From Bradyrhizobium sp. CCGB01 (GTDB lineage: Bacteria > Pseudomonadota > Alphaproteobacteria > Rhizobiales > Xanthobacteraceae), in NCBI RefSeq assembly GCF_024199795.1, contig NZ_JANADK010000001.1, forward strand, positions 2,294,001 to 2,358,000: a stretch of 64,000 bases of DNA, read 5' to 3'. The position numbers and the translations under genes are program-made. The notes below the pieces were generated by a model, which made no database searches, was not told where the DNA came from, and was given only the letters and a program-made list of their open reading frames with translations. Below are positions 37,020 through 45,422 of the stretch, in pieces. Positions within the stretch are counted from its first letter, which is position 1, and each line of letters starts with the position of its first letter.

Positions 37020-37721
37020 TCACCGCCCGCACAGCATGCCGTCGTCCTGGACGGCGGGCGTGACGGTCGGCGAGGCGTCCGCATACTGGTTGACCGAGCA
37101 CAGCCCGGCACTTGCGGCGCAGTTGGCGGCAAAGGTCCAGGGCGGCGTGTTGCTCTTGGTGATGCTGACCTTGCCGCCGGCGGAAATGATGATTGCGGTG
37201 TCGCCGGGCTGCGTGAGCTGCACGCACTGGGAGCTCGTCGTGCAGACGCTGGCGGCGCCGTCCTGGAGCACGACGACGGAGCGTCCGCGCTGCGAGAGAA
37301 TGTCGAGCGTGGTGCCGCGCACGCCGATGGTCGCGAGCGGTGTCGTGATCTTGTAGGCGGTCTTCTCCGAATGTCCGGTGACGAAGCGGAATGCGCCAGT
37401 GGTCATGCGGATCGCGACGTCGCGATAGCTGTGCTCATCGTTGAAGACGGTGCGGTCGAGCTTGAGCGTCGCGCTGGGTCCGAGCGACAGATTGGTGCTG
37501 TCGGCCATGACGAAGCGCGCGGCGCTGTCGGCGCCGGTGCGCACGGTCTCATCGCGCAGCATGCTGTCGCCGACGCTGATCGGCGTCGTGGTCGCGGCCA
37601 CGCGCACCACTTCTTTCTGGATCACGACGGCTTCGCCGACGCGCGTCTGCGCCTGTGCGCCAGGCGCCGCGCACAACACAGCCGATAGCAGTGCGGGGAA
37701 AAACAAGAAACGCAAATTCAT
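37020..37721 (-). CDS. Exported FecR-domain protein
   Basis: 233 residues: signal peptide (MNLRFLFFPALLSAVLCAAP then GAQAQT) and a FecR domain (DETVRTGADSAARFVMAD, FRFVTGHSEKTAYKITTP, LATIGVRGTTLDIL). Classical FecR is an inner-membrane anti-sigma regulator; this one has a cleavable signal and no sigma-factor gene beside it, so it is more likely a periplasmic or surface structural protein. The open frame reaches 37790, but the ATG at 37721 begins the signal peptide directly. Four cysteines in the C-terminal half may form disulfides. Confidence 0.82.
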   Translation of the reverse strand: MNLRFLFFPALLSAVLCAAPGAQAQTRVGEAVVIQKEVVRVAATTTPISVGDSMLRDETVRTGADSAARFVMADSTNLSLGPSATLKLDRTVFNDEHSYRDVAIRMTTGAFRFVTGHSEKTAYKITTPLATIGVRGTTLDILSQRGRSVVVLQDGAASVCTTSSQCVQLTQPGDTAIIISAGGKVSITKSNTPPWTFAANCAASAGLCSVNQYADASPTVTPAVQDDGMLCGR

Positions 37722-37844
37722 CTCGCAACCGATCGATATGTCCCTGATCGTACCGGACTGCGCGCGCTTCTGATGTGGCGAAATTATCACAAGCGGCGCG
37801 GGACGTGCGTTATGCTTAGTGACAGTTGCAGCAGAATGCGTTCA

Positions 37845-39203
37845 ATGAAAAGTGCCATTCCTATTTTTCTCCGCGGTGAAGCAGATTTGCCACGCAAAAC
37901 AGCCCCACAAGCGCCGCTCGAATTGCCCGCAGCTCCAAAGGTGTCGCGGAGCGCAGTAATCGCTGTCGCGATTTTCCTGATCGCACATCTCGCGCTGCTG
38001 ATCGGCCTGACTGCGCCGGAGAAATTCGTCTTCGACGAGGTGCATTACGTGCCCGCGGCGCGGCAGATGCTGGCACCCGCGATGTCGCAGCCGATGCTCA
38101 ATCCGATGCATCCGCCGCTGGCCAAGGAGCTGATCGCGGCATCGATCGCGGCCTTCGGCGACAATGCGCTGGGCTGGCGCTATCCGTCGACCTTGTTCGG
38201 TGCGCTGGCGATCGTCGCGATCTATCTGTGCGGACTTGCGCTGTTCTCCGCGCAAGGGCCCGCGATCGCCGCCGCGTTGATCGCCGGCTTCAACCAGATG
38301 CTCTACGTGCAGGCGCGCATCGCCATGCTCGACATTTTCGCGCTCGGATTCGGCCTGCTCGCGATCGCCGCCTTCATGCACGGCTTTCGAAGAGAGCGCC
38401 CGCATGCGCTGTTCGCGCTCGCGGGCGTATTGTTTGGCCTCGCTGCGGCCTGCAAATGGAGCGGCCTGTTTCCGCTCGGCATCTGCATCGTCCTCGTTGC
38501 GGTCATTCGCCTGATGCAGGGCTGGCGGACGCTGTTTGCCGACGCGAAGCCCGATGACTGGTACCGTCCCGACCTCTGGCCCGATTTTCGCGTGCAGCAT
38601 GCCGTGACCTGCTTCGCCGTGCTGCCGGCGCTGACGTATCTTGCCGCCTTCGTTCCGCTCTACGGAGTGTCGCTGCCGGATCTGATCGAGGCGCAGCGCC
38701 GGATATTCGCCGAAAACACCACCACCGCGATCGCCGGCCACACCTATATGAGCGCGTGGCCGTCCTGGCCGCTTCTCGCGCGGCCGGTGTGGTTCCTGTT
38801 CGACAAGACGGCGGAAGACAATGTCTCGGCGATCGTCTTCCTCGGCAATCCCCTGGTGCTGTGGCCCGCACTGCCAGCGCTCGTGGTCGTGCTGCGCGAT
38901 TTCATCGTCGCCCGCCGCTGGGATGCGTTCCTGATCGCGGCGTTCTATTTCGGCTGCTGGCTTGCCTGGGCTTTGCTGCCACGCACGCTCGGCTTCATCT
39001 ACTACTATCTGCCGGCCGCTAGCGTGGCGTCGCTTGCGCTGGTCTATGTGCTGCGACGGGACGGGCTGCCGCGCTGGCTGCTGTGGGCCTATGTCGGCAT
39101 CGCGGCTGTCGGCTTTGCGATGATGCTGCCGGTCTCGGCGGCCTTCATCGGCACGTCGATGCAGACCTTCAACCGGCTGATGCTGTTCCAGAGCTGGATA
39201 TGA
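37845..39203 (+). CDS. PMT/ArnT-type membrane glycosyltransferase (GT39/GT83-like)
   Basis: About 452 residues with ten or so membrane helices. KFVFDEVHYVPAARQML early in the protein holds the conserved Asp-Glu pair of protein-O-mannosyl and lipid-A sugar transferases, and MHPPLAKELIAA follows as in that family. It would move a sugar from a polyprenyl carrier to a protein or lipid on the periplasmic side. The start is uncertain: the frame opens at 37773, with ATGs at 37812 and 37845. Confidence 0.82.
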   Translation: MKSAIPIFLRGEADLPRKTAPQAPLELPAAPKVSRSAVIAVAIFLIAHLALLIGLTAPEKFVFDEVHYVPAARQMLAPAMSQPMLNPMHPPLAKELIAASIAAFGDNALGWRYPSTLFGALAIVAIYLCGLALFSAQGPAIAAALIAGFNQMLYVQARIAMLDIFALGFGLLAIAAFMHGFRRERPHALFALAGVLFGLAAACKWSGLFPLGICIVLVAVIRLMQGWRTLFADAKPDDWYRPDLWPDFRVQHAVTCFAVLPALTYLAAFVPLYGVSLPDLIEAQRRIFAENTTTAIAGHTYMSAWPSWPLLARPVWFLFDKTAEDNVSAIVFLGNPLVLWPALPALVVVLRDFIVARRWDAFLIAAFYFGCWLAWALLPRTLGFIYYYLPAASVASLALVYVLRRDGLPRWLLWAYVGIAAVGFAMMLPVSAAFIGTSMQTFNRLMLFQSWI

Positions 39204-39206
39204 CAT

Positions 39207-39240
39207 CGCCGCCTGCCGTGTGATGGCAGGCGGCGTGTTT
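39207..39240. terminator. Intrinsic terminator between convergent genes
   Basis: A perfect 11-base GC-rich stem CGCCGCCTGCC / GGCAGGCGGCG (39207-39217 and 39225-39235) with loop GTGTGAT and a short TGTTT tail. It lies right after the glycosyltransferase stop and before the end of the convergent OmpA gene. Confidence 0.75.
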
Positions 39241-39261
39241 CGCTCGGCGATGACTTCGCGA

Positions 39262-39906
39262 TTATTTGGACGCCGTCGACTTCGCTTCCATGTTCACGAC
39301 CTGGACGCGGCGGTTGATCGGGTCGGCGCCGTTGGCGGTGTCCTTCAGCTTGGTCTTGCCATAGCCGACGGCGACGAGGTCGGTGCCGTTGAGGCCGTAG
39401 TTCTGCACCAGGTACTTCTTGATGGTTTCGGCGCGACGTTCGGAGAGTCCTTGATTGTACTCTTCGCCGCCGACCGCATCGGTGTGGCCGGCGACCACGA
39501 AGGTCGAGCCCTTCAGCGTCGGATCGGACAGAGCCTTGCCGAGCGCCTGCACCGACGGCACCGAAGTCTTGGCGATGTCGGCCGAGTTGTAGTCGAACTG
39601 GATCTCCAGATCGATCTTCGGCTTGGTCGCTGCGAGCTCGGCGATCTGCTCGCGCTCGCCCGTCGAGAGCGATCGGGTCGCGCGGTTGCGCACGGTGCTC
39701 AGGAAGGTCGATTCCTTGGCCTGCGCCGCCGGGTCGGCCTGCGGACCGGTGGACAAGCCGCGGGTCGCCGGCTTCGACTTCAACGCATCCACGATCTGGT
39801 CGGCCGAGAAGGTCTTTTCGCCGGCGAAAGCCAGGCCCGCCGTCATCGACAGCGCAGCCGTGAGGGTGATCGCCTTCAGTCCAAAAAACTTATCAAAACG
39901 GGTCAT
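39262..39906 (-). CDS. OmpA-family outer-membrane/peptidoglycan-binding protein
   Basis: 214 residues: signal peptide (MTRFDKFFGLKAITLTAALS, cleavage near AFAGE), a middle spacer and a C-terminal OmpA-like domain (IQFDYNSADIAKTS, VVAGHTDAVGGEEYNQGLSE, RRAETIKKYL, RRVQVV). It likely anchors the outer membrane to peptidoglycan. No N-terminal barrel is present, so it is a short OmpA/Pal-like form; no lipobox Cys is seen. GAGGA about seven bases before the ATG at 39906 sets the start. Confidence 0.9.
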   Translation of the reverse strand: MTRFDKFFGLKAITLTAALSMTAGLAFAGEKTFSADQIVDALKSKPATRGLSTGPQADPAAQAKESTFLSTVRNRATRSLSTGEREQIAELAATKPKIDLEIQFDYNSADIAKTSVPSVQALGKALSDPTLKGSTFVVAGHTDAVGGEEYNQGLSERRAETIKKYLVQNYGLNGTDLVAVGYGKTKLKDTANGADPINRRVQVVNMEAKSTASK

Positions 39907-40305
39907 TGTCGTATCCTCGCTGTTACGCCTGATGGCGATTTGATGCTGCGAGCCTAGGGCAGGTTCAAATGCCCAAATGTGATGCCGATCACATTCCAAA
40001 TGGCCAAAAAGTCCCGTTGCATCTTAACGCCGGAGCCAATCGGCATCCATGGCCTGTCGCGCCAGCAGCAGTGCCCTGCCACCGGGAAGCAGCGCTGTCG
40101 CATTCGGCATCGAAAGCAGAGTGCTGAACCAACTCGCTTTCTCGGAAGAAGACCGGGCCGCCTTTCCCTGTCGGAAACGTGCGTTCATCGTTCGTCGCAA
40201 AGCGGTCGCGGCATGGCCTGCTCGCGGACAAGAAATCGGCCAGATGGGCGCCTAGCAGACCCATTCGATCGCCACCGCGAGCGAAGGGGAGCCGAGTTTC
40301 ATCCT

Positions 40306-40620
40306 GTGCCGAGGCCAACTGACTACCAGTTCTATCGCAATGGCCCGCCGGATCGGACCGTCTCACTGGGCTCCATGCCCATCTATATCGGCGCGGCGAT
40401 GATTGCCGTGGCAATCCTGCTGTCGACGCTGATCACGGGGCTAACCAGCCGCTATGTCGGCCTCGACGGTCCGAACGACGAGAACATGTGGCTGGTCGAC
40501 CGCCTCACCGGCAGCGTCTATCGCTGCCAGGCGGAGGGGCGCGGCAAGGCGTCCTGCGAGCCTGACGTCGCCACCGGCAGCCTCGGTGACCGGCCCAAGG
40601 CGCACAAGGATGGCCGTTGA
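40306..40620 (+). CDS. Small single-pass membrane protein, unknown
   Basis: 104 residues from a GTG at 40306, or 81 from the ATG at 40375. One membrane helix (IGAAMIAVAILLSTLITGL) is followed by a polar tail with a WLVDRLTGSVYRC motif, seen in small proteins whose tail reads out a Cys-containing domain. No ribosome site decides the start. I do not recognise the family, but codon use is like its neighbours. Confidence 0.5.
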   Translation: MPRPTDYQFYRNGPPDRTVSLGSMPIYIGAAMIAVAILLSTLITGLTSRYVGLDGPNDENMWLVDRLTGSVYRCQAEGRGKASCEPDVATGSLGDRPKAHKDGR

Positions 40621-40705
40621 GGCCTTCGCCATCATGAGCAATGGCAAGATGAAGAGCGCCTGCACGCACTATATGAAGTCGCAGAAGGCCATCTCGATGA
40701 AGTAA
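40610..40705 (+). CDS. Possible very small peptide overlapping the previous gene
   Basis: 31 codons (MAVEAFAIMSNGKMKSACTH onward), starting eight bases inside the preceding membrane-protein frame. Five Met and five Lys in so short a peptide are unusual for a random high-GC frame. There is AAGG nine bases before the start. It may be the remnant of a longer gene. Low certainty. Confidence 0.22.
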   Translation: MAVEAFAIMSNGKMKSACTHYMKSQKAISMK

Positions 40706-40825
40706 GTGCGAGGCGCGCACGGTGCGGCCGCGTTGTCAGCAGTTGGCAGCGCGGCTTTTTCCTCGCACGACTTCTCTGCCGCCTCCCTTTTTCTCTGCGC
40801 GAATCCCGCTACATTGCCTCCTGAA

Positions 40826-41989
40826 ATGTCACGCGCGCCCAAACCGCTTCCGATCCCCACGACACAGGCCCGGCAGATCTGGCTGCATGCCCAGCGGCTG
40901 GACGAGCGCGCGCCGTTCGGGGAGGGCGCGCAGGCGGTGGCGGATGTCATCGCTCATCTCGGCTATGTGCAGATCGACACCATCAACGTCATTGAACGCA
41001 GCCACCACCATATCCTGTTCAGCCGCATCCCGTCCTACCGCCGCACCGATCTGCGCCAGGCCCAGAGCGTCGACAGAAGCGTGTTCGAATACTGGACCCA
41101 TGCACTGTCTTACGTGCCGGCGAGCGACTTCCGCTTCTTTCTGCCGGCGATGCGCGAGCACAAGCGCGAGGGGCATAAATGGTATGCCTCGGTGAAGCCG
41201 GCCGACACCCGCAAGGTGATGCGGCTCCTTCGTGCCGGTCCGCTGACGATCCGCGACATCGAGGACGACGTGCTCACCGAGAAGGAGCATTTGTGGCAGA
41301 GCCGAAAACCCTCGAAGCGCGCGTTGCAGCTCGCCTTCTACACCGGCGTTGCGACCGTCAGCGCGCGCCAGGGCATGCTCAAGACCTATGAGCTGATGAC
41401 GCGGCACTTCGGCTGGGACAAGCTGCCGAAGCCGGCGTCGGCAAGGGACATCACGGCCTATCTGCTCGACCGCGCGCTTCGCTCGCAGGGCGTGGTCAGC
41501 CTGGATTCGATCTGCCACCTCGATGCGCCGAGCAAGAAGGCGGTCGCGCAGCTGATCACCTCGCGCGTGCGCCGCGGCGAGCTGGTGCCCGTTGCGATCG
41601 AAGGCGCCGGCAAGCAGGAGCATTGGGCCGCGCCTGCGGCGCTGGAGCCCGGTGAGGGCGCCTCGCCCGATCTCGTTCACATCCTCTCCCCGTTCGATCC
41701 CCTGATCATCCAGCGCAAGCGCACCAATCTCTTCTTCGGCTACAATCATCTGTTCGAGGCCTATGTGCCGAAGGCCAAGCGCAAGCTCGGCTACTTCGCG
41801 CTGCCCGTGCTGGTCGGCGACGAGATCGTCGCCGCGCTCGACCTCAAGACCGACCGGCAGGGCAAGAAACTCCTGATGCAGAAATGGACCTGGGTCGGGC
41901 AGGGCAAGAAGACGGCGGGGCGCAAGGAGCTGAAGCGCGTGATCGAGCAGGAGCTCGATCGGTTCGAGCGATTTCAATTGTCGGAGTGA
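40826..41989 (+). CDS. Winged-helix protein of the YcaQ/AlkZ DNA-glycosylase-like family
   Basis: 387 residues. The N-terminal ARQIWLHAQRLDE and HLGYVQIDTINVIERSHHHI segments, the FEYWTHALSYVP block and the late SPFDPLI and FFGYNHLFEAYVPKAKRKLGY blocks are those of the crosslink-repair DNA glycosylase family (COG3214). The QxD catalytic motif of the AlkZ/YcaQ type reads VQID here (Gln and Asp kept). Such enzymes unhook alkylated or crosslinked bases. No neighbour gives further context. Confidence 0.85.
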   Translation: MSRAPKPLPIPTTQARQIWLHAQRLDERAPFGEGAQAVADVIAHLGYVQIDTINVIERSHHHILFSRIPSYRRTDLRQAQSVDRSVFEYWTHALSYVPASDFRFFLPAMREHKREGHKWYASVKPADTRKVMRLLRAGPLTIRDIEDDVLTEKEHLWQSRKPSKRALQLAFYTGVATVSARQGMLKTYELMTRHFGWDKLPKPASARDITAYLLDRALRSQGVVSLDSICHLDAPSKKAVAQLITSRVRRGELVPVAIEGAGKQEHWAAPAALEPGEGASPDLVHILSPFDPLIIQRKRTNLFFGYNHLFEAYVPKAKRKLGYFALPVLVGDEIVAALDLKTDRQGKKLLMQKWTWVGQGKKTAGRKELKRVIEQELDRFERFQLSE

Positions 41990-41995
41990 CAGATC

Positions 41996-42083
41996 GTAGG
42001 GTGGATTAGCCGAAGGCGTAATCCACCACTGTTTGTCTCTGCGGGGGCGAAGCGGTGGATTACGCTTCGCTAATCCACCCTAC
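41996..42083. repeat. GTAGGGTGG palindromic repeat, family C, copy 2
   Basis: GTAGGGTGGATTAGC at the left pairs with GCTAATCCACCCTAC at the right, with inner GGATTACGC/GCGTAATCC arms. It lies between convergent genes and overlaps the last codons of the DUF2809 gene, which ends at 42070. Confidence 0.88.
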
Positions 42084-42510
42084 GCTTCCCGACGAGCCGA
42101 TCGATCCAAACCCCAAACGCAATCCCGGCCGCATAGGCCACCAGATTCCACAGCGAGAAGATGCGCCCGAGCAGCAAGGCCCCGGCCGTCGTTAGCCGGA
42201 ACGCGTCGAGCCAGGGCGTATGCACCAGCCGGGAGAATTCGACCGCGATCGCGATCGCCACCGCGATGGCCGCCATCCGGCTCCGCGTCAGCCGCGGCAG
42301 CACGACCCCGACCAGCAGAAACACCATCGTCGCCCACAGCAGCGAGCCGCCGTACTTCACGACGAAGGCCGGAAGCCCGAGCGGAAAGCCGTACCAGCGC
42401 AACGACAGCCCGCAGGCGATCACGACCAGCGCCAGGGCGGCGCGGATCAGCGACCGCTGTCGCGGCGCCACGGGTTTGACCGGCTGCGCCCCGCGCATTG
42501 CTTGTTCCAT
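42070..42510 (-). CDS. DUF2809-family membrane protein
   Basis: 146 residues with four membrane helices (LIRAALALVVIACGLSL, LLWATMVFLLVGVVLP, MAAIAVAIAIAVEF and LVAYAAGIAFGVWI). The block TPWLDAFRLTTAGALLLGR followed by FSLWNLVAYAAGI is the hallmark of DUF2809. Function unknown. The final codons run through repeat family C, so the C-terminus RRVD may have been reshaped by the repeat. Confidence 0.78.
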   Translation of the reverse strand: MEQAMRGAQPVKPVAPRQRSLIRAALALVVIACGLSLRWYGFPLGLPAFVVKYGGSLLWATMVFLLVGVVLPRLTRSRMAAIAVAIAIAVEFSRLVHTPWLDAFRLTTAGALLLGRIFSLWNLVAYAAGIAFGVWIDRLVGKRRVD

Positions 42511-42578
42511 TGACTCTTTGCTCGTGATGCTGAAAACCGCGGATCAGCCCATAAAAGCAACAACCCCGGGGGGAAGCC

Positions 42579-43910
42579 ATGAGCCAGACCACGACCTATG
42601 CCGGTTCCGCCGGTTCAGCCAAGTCGGAAATCGAGACCTCGACAATCCGCGCCATCTCCTGGCGCCTGATTCCGTTCCTGGTGCTGGCCTACTTCTTCTC
42701 CTATCTCGACCGCGTCAATCTCGGCTTCGCCGCGCTGACCATGAATGCGGAGCTGAAGTTCACGCCGCTGATCTTCTCCTGGGGTGCGGGCATCTTCTTC
42801 ATCGGCTATTTCATTTTCGAGGTGCCGAGCAATCTGGCGCTGGAAAAGTTCGGCGCGAGCCGCTGGATCGCCCGCATCATGGTGACCTGGGGCATCATCT
42901 CGGCGCTGATGGCGCTGGTCAGCGGTGTGACGAGCTTCTACGTCCTGCGCTTCCTGCTCGGCGTCGCCGAGGCCGGCTTCTTCCCCGGCATCATCCTCTA
43001 TCTCACCTACTGGTATCCGGCCGAATATCGCGCCCGCTTCCTCGCCGCCTTCGCCATCGCCGTGCCGGTCTCGACCGTGATTGGCGCGCCGATCTCGGGC
43101 CTGCTGCTCGGGCTTGACGGCGTGATGGGGCTGAAGGGCTGGCAGTGGCTGTTCATCATCGAGGGCATCCCCTCGGTGCTGCTGGGCATCGTCACCTGGT
43201 TCTACCTCACCGACAAGCCGGAGAAGGCGGACTGGCTCTCGGCCGAACAGAAGGCCTGGCTCAAGGGCAGGCTCGACTCGGAAATTGCGGCCAAGCAGGC
43301 GGTGAAGCATCTGTCGCTCGGCGAAGCGCTGTCCTCGCCCAAGGTGATCGCGCTCAGCCTGATCTATTTCGGCTTCGTCGGCGCGCTCTACGGCATGCAG
43401 TTCTGGCTGCCGCAGATCGTCAAGGCGTTCGGCCTCACCAACGCGCAGACCGGCTTCGTCACCGCGATCCCGTATCTGTTCGGCACCATCGCGATGATCC
43501 TGTGGGCACGGCATTCGGATGCGACGCGCGAGCGCGTGAAGCATGTCGGCGCGCCGCTGCTGCTGACCGCCGTCGCACTTGCCGTCTCCTCCTATCTCAC
43601 CGATCCCACCATGACGATGGTGGCGCTGACGGTCGCGGCGATCGGCGTGTTCTGCTGCTTCGGCGTGTTCTGGACCCTGCCGACCGCCTGGCTCTCCGGC
43701 ACGGCTGCGGCCGGCGCCATCGCGCTGATCAACTCGATCGGCAACCTCGCCGGGTTCGGCGGCCCCTATCTGATCGGCTGGGTCAAGGAAGCGACGGGGC
43801 AGACCTCGACCGGCTTGCTGGTGCTCGCGGTGCTGCCCCTGCTCGCCGGCATCCTGGTCTTCGTCGGCGGCCACGAGAGCAAGCACGAGTTCGCCGAGCA
43901 GGGGCGGTAA
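42579..43910 (+). CDS. MFS transporter, anion:cation symporter (ACS) type
   Basis: 443 residues, twelve membrane helices. YLDRVNLGFAALTM after helix 1 and the GVAEAGFFPGIILYLTYWYP block in helix 5 mark the ACS family of organic-anion uptake proteins (phthalate, tartrate, glucarate and similar substrates). The substrate cannot be told from sequence, and there is no catabolic gene adjacent. GGGGGGAAG lies four bases before the ATG. Confidence 0.92.
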   Translation: MSQTTTYAGSAGSAKSEIETSTIRAISWRLIPFLVLAYFFSYLDRVNLGFAALTMNAELKFTPLIFSWGAGIFFIGYFIFEVPSNLALEKFGASRWIARIMVTWGIISALMALVSGVTSFYVLRFLLGVAEAGFFPGIILYLTYWYPAEYRARFLAAFAIAVPVSTVIGAPISGLLLGLDGVMGLKGWQWLFIIEGIPSVLLGIVTWFYLTDKPEKADWLSAEQKAWLKGRLDSEIAAKQAVKHLSLGEALSSPKVIALSLIYFGFVGALYGMQFWLPQIVKAFGLTNAQTGFVTAIPYLFGTIAMILWARHSDATRERVKHVGAPLLLTAVALAVSSYLTDPTMTMVALTVAAIGVFCCFGVFWTLPTAWLSGTAAAGAIALINSIGNLAGFGGPYLIGWVKEATGQTSTGLLVLAVLPLLAGILVFVGGHESKHEFAEQGR

Positions 43911-43929
43911 GGGCCGAGTGAACGGTTCC

Positions 43930-44003
43930 GTAGGGTGGCCAAAGCGCAGCGTGCCCACCAATAGTTCGTGGGCACGGCGCTAACGCGCCGTTGCCCACCT
44001 TAC
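43930..44003. repeat. GTAGGGTGG palindromic repeat, family C, copy 3
   Basis: A shorter copy: GTAGGGTGGCCAAAG at the left and GTTGCCCACCTTAC at the right, with inner GCGTGCCCACC and GTGGGCACGGCGC words. It is more eroded than copies 1 and 2. It lies after the MFS transporter gene. Confidence 0.75.
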
Positions 44004-44062
44004 AATTGCACCTCTCTGACCTCCCCCAATCCTTACCACCCCTTAACGATCACGCTTTCCTG

Positions 44063-44094
44063 ATGACTGACGATTATTGACTTTTATCAGTGAT
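44063..44094. promoter_or_regulatory. Candidate operator/promoter of the RND efflux operon
   Basis: An AT-rich stretch with imperfect inverted arms ATGACTGA (44063-44070) and TCAGTGAT (44087-44094), seven of eight positions paired, enclosing TTGACT at 44077-44082, a possible -35 element. It lies about 43 bases before the adaptor gene start. A TetR-type repressor for this operon is encoded at 48595. No convincing -10 hexamer was found. Confidence 0.4.
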
Positions 44095-44136
44095 TAGTCG
44101 ACATTCCTCTCATTGCAGTCGCAGGAGTGTCCTCCG

Positions 44137-45243
44137 ATGTTCGTCCGCTCAGTTTTGTCCAACTATTCCAGGCTCTTGGCAGGTGTGTCGCTGGCCCTCA
44201 TGGCCGCCGCCCTGGGCGGGTGCAATGACACCGTCGCTGAAAAGGCCGAGCCGCCGCGGCCGGTTCTGGTCGCCACGGCTCATTATGACTCCGAGACGCC
44301 GGAGCGCAGCTTCGTCGGCACCGTCAGGCCCCGGATCGAGAGCGATCTCGGTTTCCGCGTCGCCGGCAAGGTTGCCAAGCGCCTGGTCGAGGTCGGCCAG
44401 ACGGTCGAGGTCGGCCAGCCGCTCGCGACCCTCGATGAGGTCGACCTGAAGCTCCAGGCCGAGCAGTCCGTCGCCGAGCAGACCGCTGCGACCGGTGTGC
44501 TGGCCCAGGCCGCCGCGGCCGAGCAGCGCGCCAAGGATTTGAAGGCCAAGGGCTGGACCACGGATGCCCAGATGGATTCGAGCCGTGCCGCTGCCGACGA
44601 GGCCCGCGCGCGCCTGAACCGGGCCGAGCGCTCGGTCGAGCTGACCAAGAATTCTCTTTCCTACGCGACGCTCGTTGCCGACGCCCGTGGCGTCGTCACC
44701 GCAACGCTGATCGAGCCCGGCCAGGTGGTCGCCGCGGGCCAGGCTTCGATCCGCGTCGCCCGCTTTGCCGAGAAGGAAGCGGTCGTCGCGATCCCTGAGA
44801 CGCTGGTTGGACGCGCCAAGTCGGGCGTCGCCAGCGTCACTCTTTGGTCGGAGCCGGACAAGAAGTATGCGGCGAGGCTGCGCGAGATCGCGCCGGCGGC
44901 CGATCCGGCCACGCGCACCTATCTTGCAAAGTTCTCGCTGCCCGAGGCCGACGACAAGGTCGCACTCGGCATGACCGCGACGCTGACGCTGTCGGATGCC
45001 GCCACCGAGCGCGTCGCGCGGCTGCCGCTCTCGGCGCTGTTCAACGAAGGCGGCAAGCCGTCCTTCTACGTCGTCGACGACAATGGCTCCGTCACGCTGA
45101 AGCCTGTCGTGGTGAAGTCCTACGAGAGCAACGACGTCATCATTACCAGCGGTGTGGACGAGGGCGCCAAGATCGTCGCCCTCGGCGTGCAGAAGCTCGA
45201 TCCGGGCCAGCGGGTGCGGATCGTCTCGTCACTGTCTTTCTAG
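44137..45243 (+). CDS. RND efflux periplasmic adaptor (membrane fusion) lipoprotein
   Basis: 368 residues. The lipobox ALGGC near residue 30 predicts a lipoprotein anchored in the inner membrane. The barrel-sandwich and hairpin region begins SFVGTVRPRIESDLGFRVAG and KRLVEVGQTVEVGQPLATLD. It should bridge the RND pump encoded next to an outer-membrane channel. AGGAG nine bases before the ATG at 44137 fixes the start; a TTG at 44113 is in frame upstream. No TolC-like gene is in the window. Confidence 0.93.
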   Translation: MFVRSVLSNYSRLLAGVSLALMAAALGGCNDTVAEKAEPPRPVLVATAHYDSETPERSFVGTVRPRIESDLGFRVAGKVAKRLVEVGQTVEVGQPLATLDEVDLKLQAEQSVAEQTAATGVLAQAAAAEQRAKDLKAKGWTTDAQMDSSRAAADEARARLNRAERSVELTKNSLSYATLVADARGVVTATLIEPGQVVAAGQASIRVARFAEKEAVVAIPETLVGRAKSGVASVTLWSEPDKKYAARLREIAPAADPATRTYLAKFSLPEADDKVALGMTATLTLSDAATERVARLPLSALFNEGGKPSFYVVDDNGSVTLKPVVVKSYESNDVIITSGVDEGAKIVALGVQKLDPGQRVRIVSSLSF

Positions 45244-45422
45244 CAAGTTCGTACGAGTCACGTCGTGTGAGGTGAGTTTCGGCCCAAGCGTAAATGCCGG
45301 GGCTGAAGCGGCGAAGCGATCCAGAACCTGCCCAGCCCCCTGGATTGCTTCGCTGCCTCGCGACGACGGTTTGAAAAGAGTGGCTGTCGTTTTTTGCAAT
45401 TGATCGTCTTCCGGAGAGAGCG

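Noticed and set aside
37020..37721. FecR as part of a FecIR iron-signalling system
   Set aside because: No ECF sigma factor or TonB receptor gene lies nearby, and the protein has a cleavable signal peptide rather than a transmembrane anti-sigma layout.
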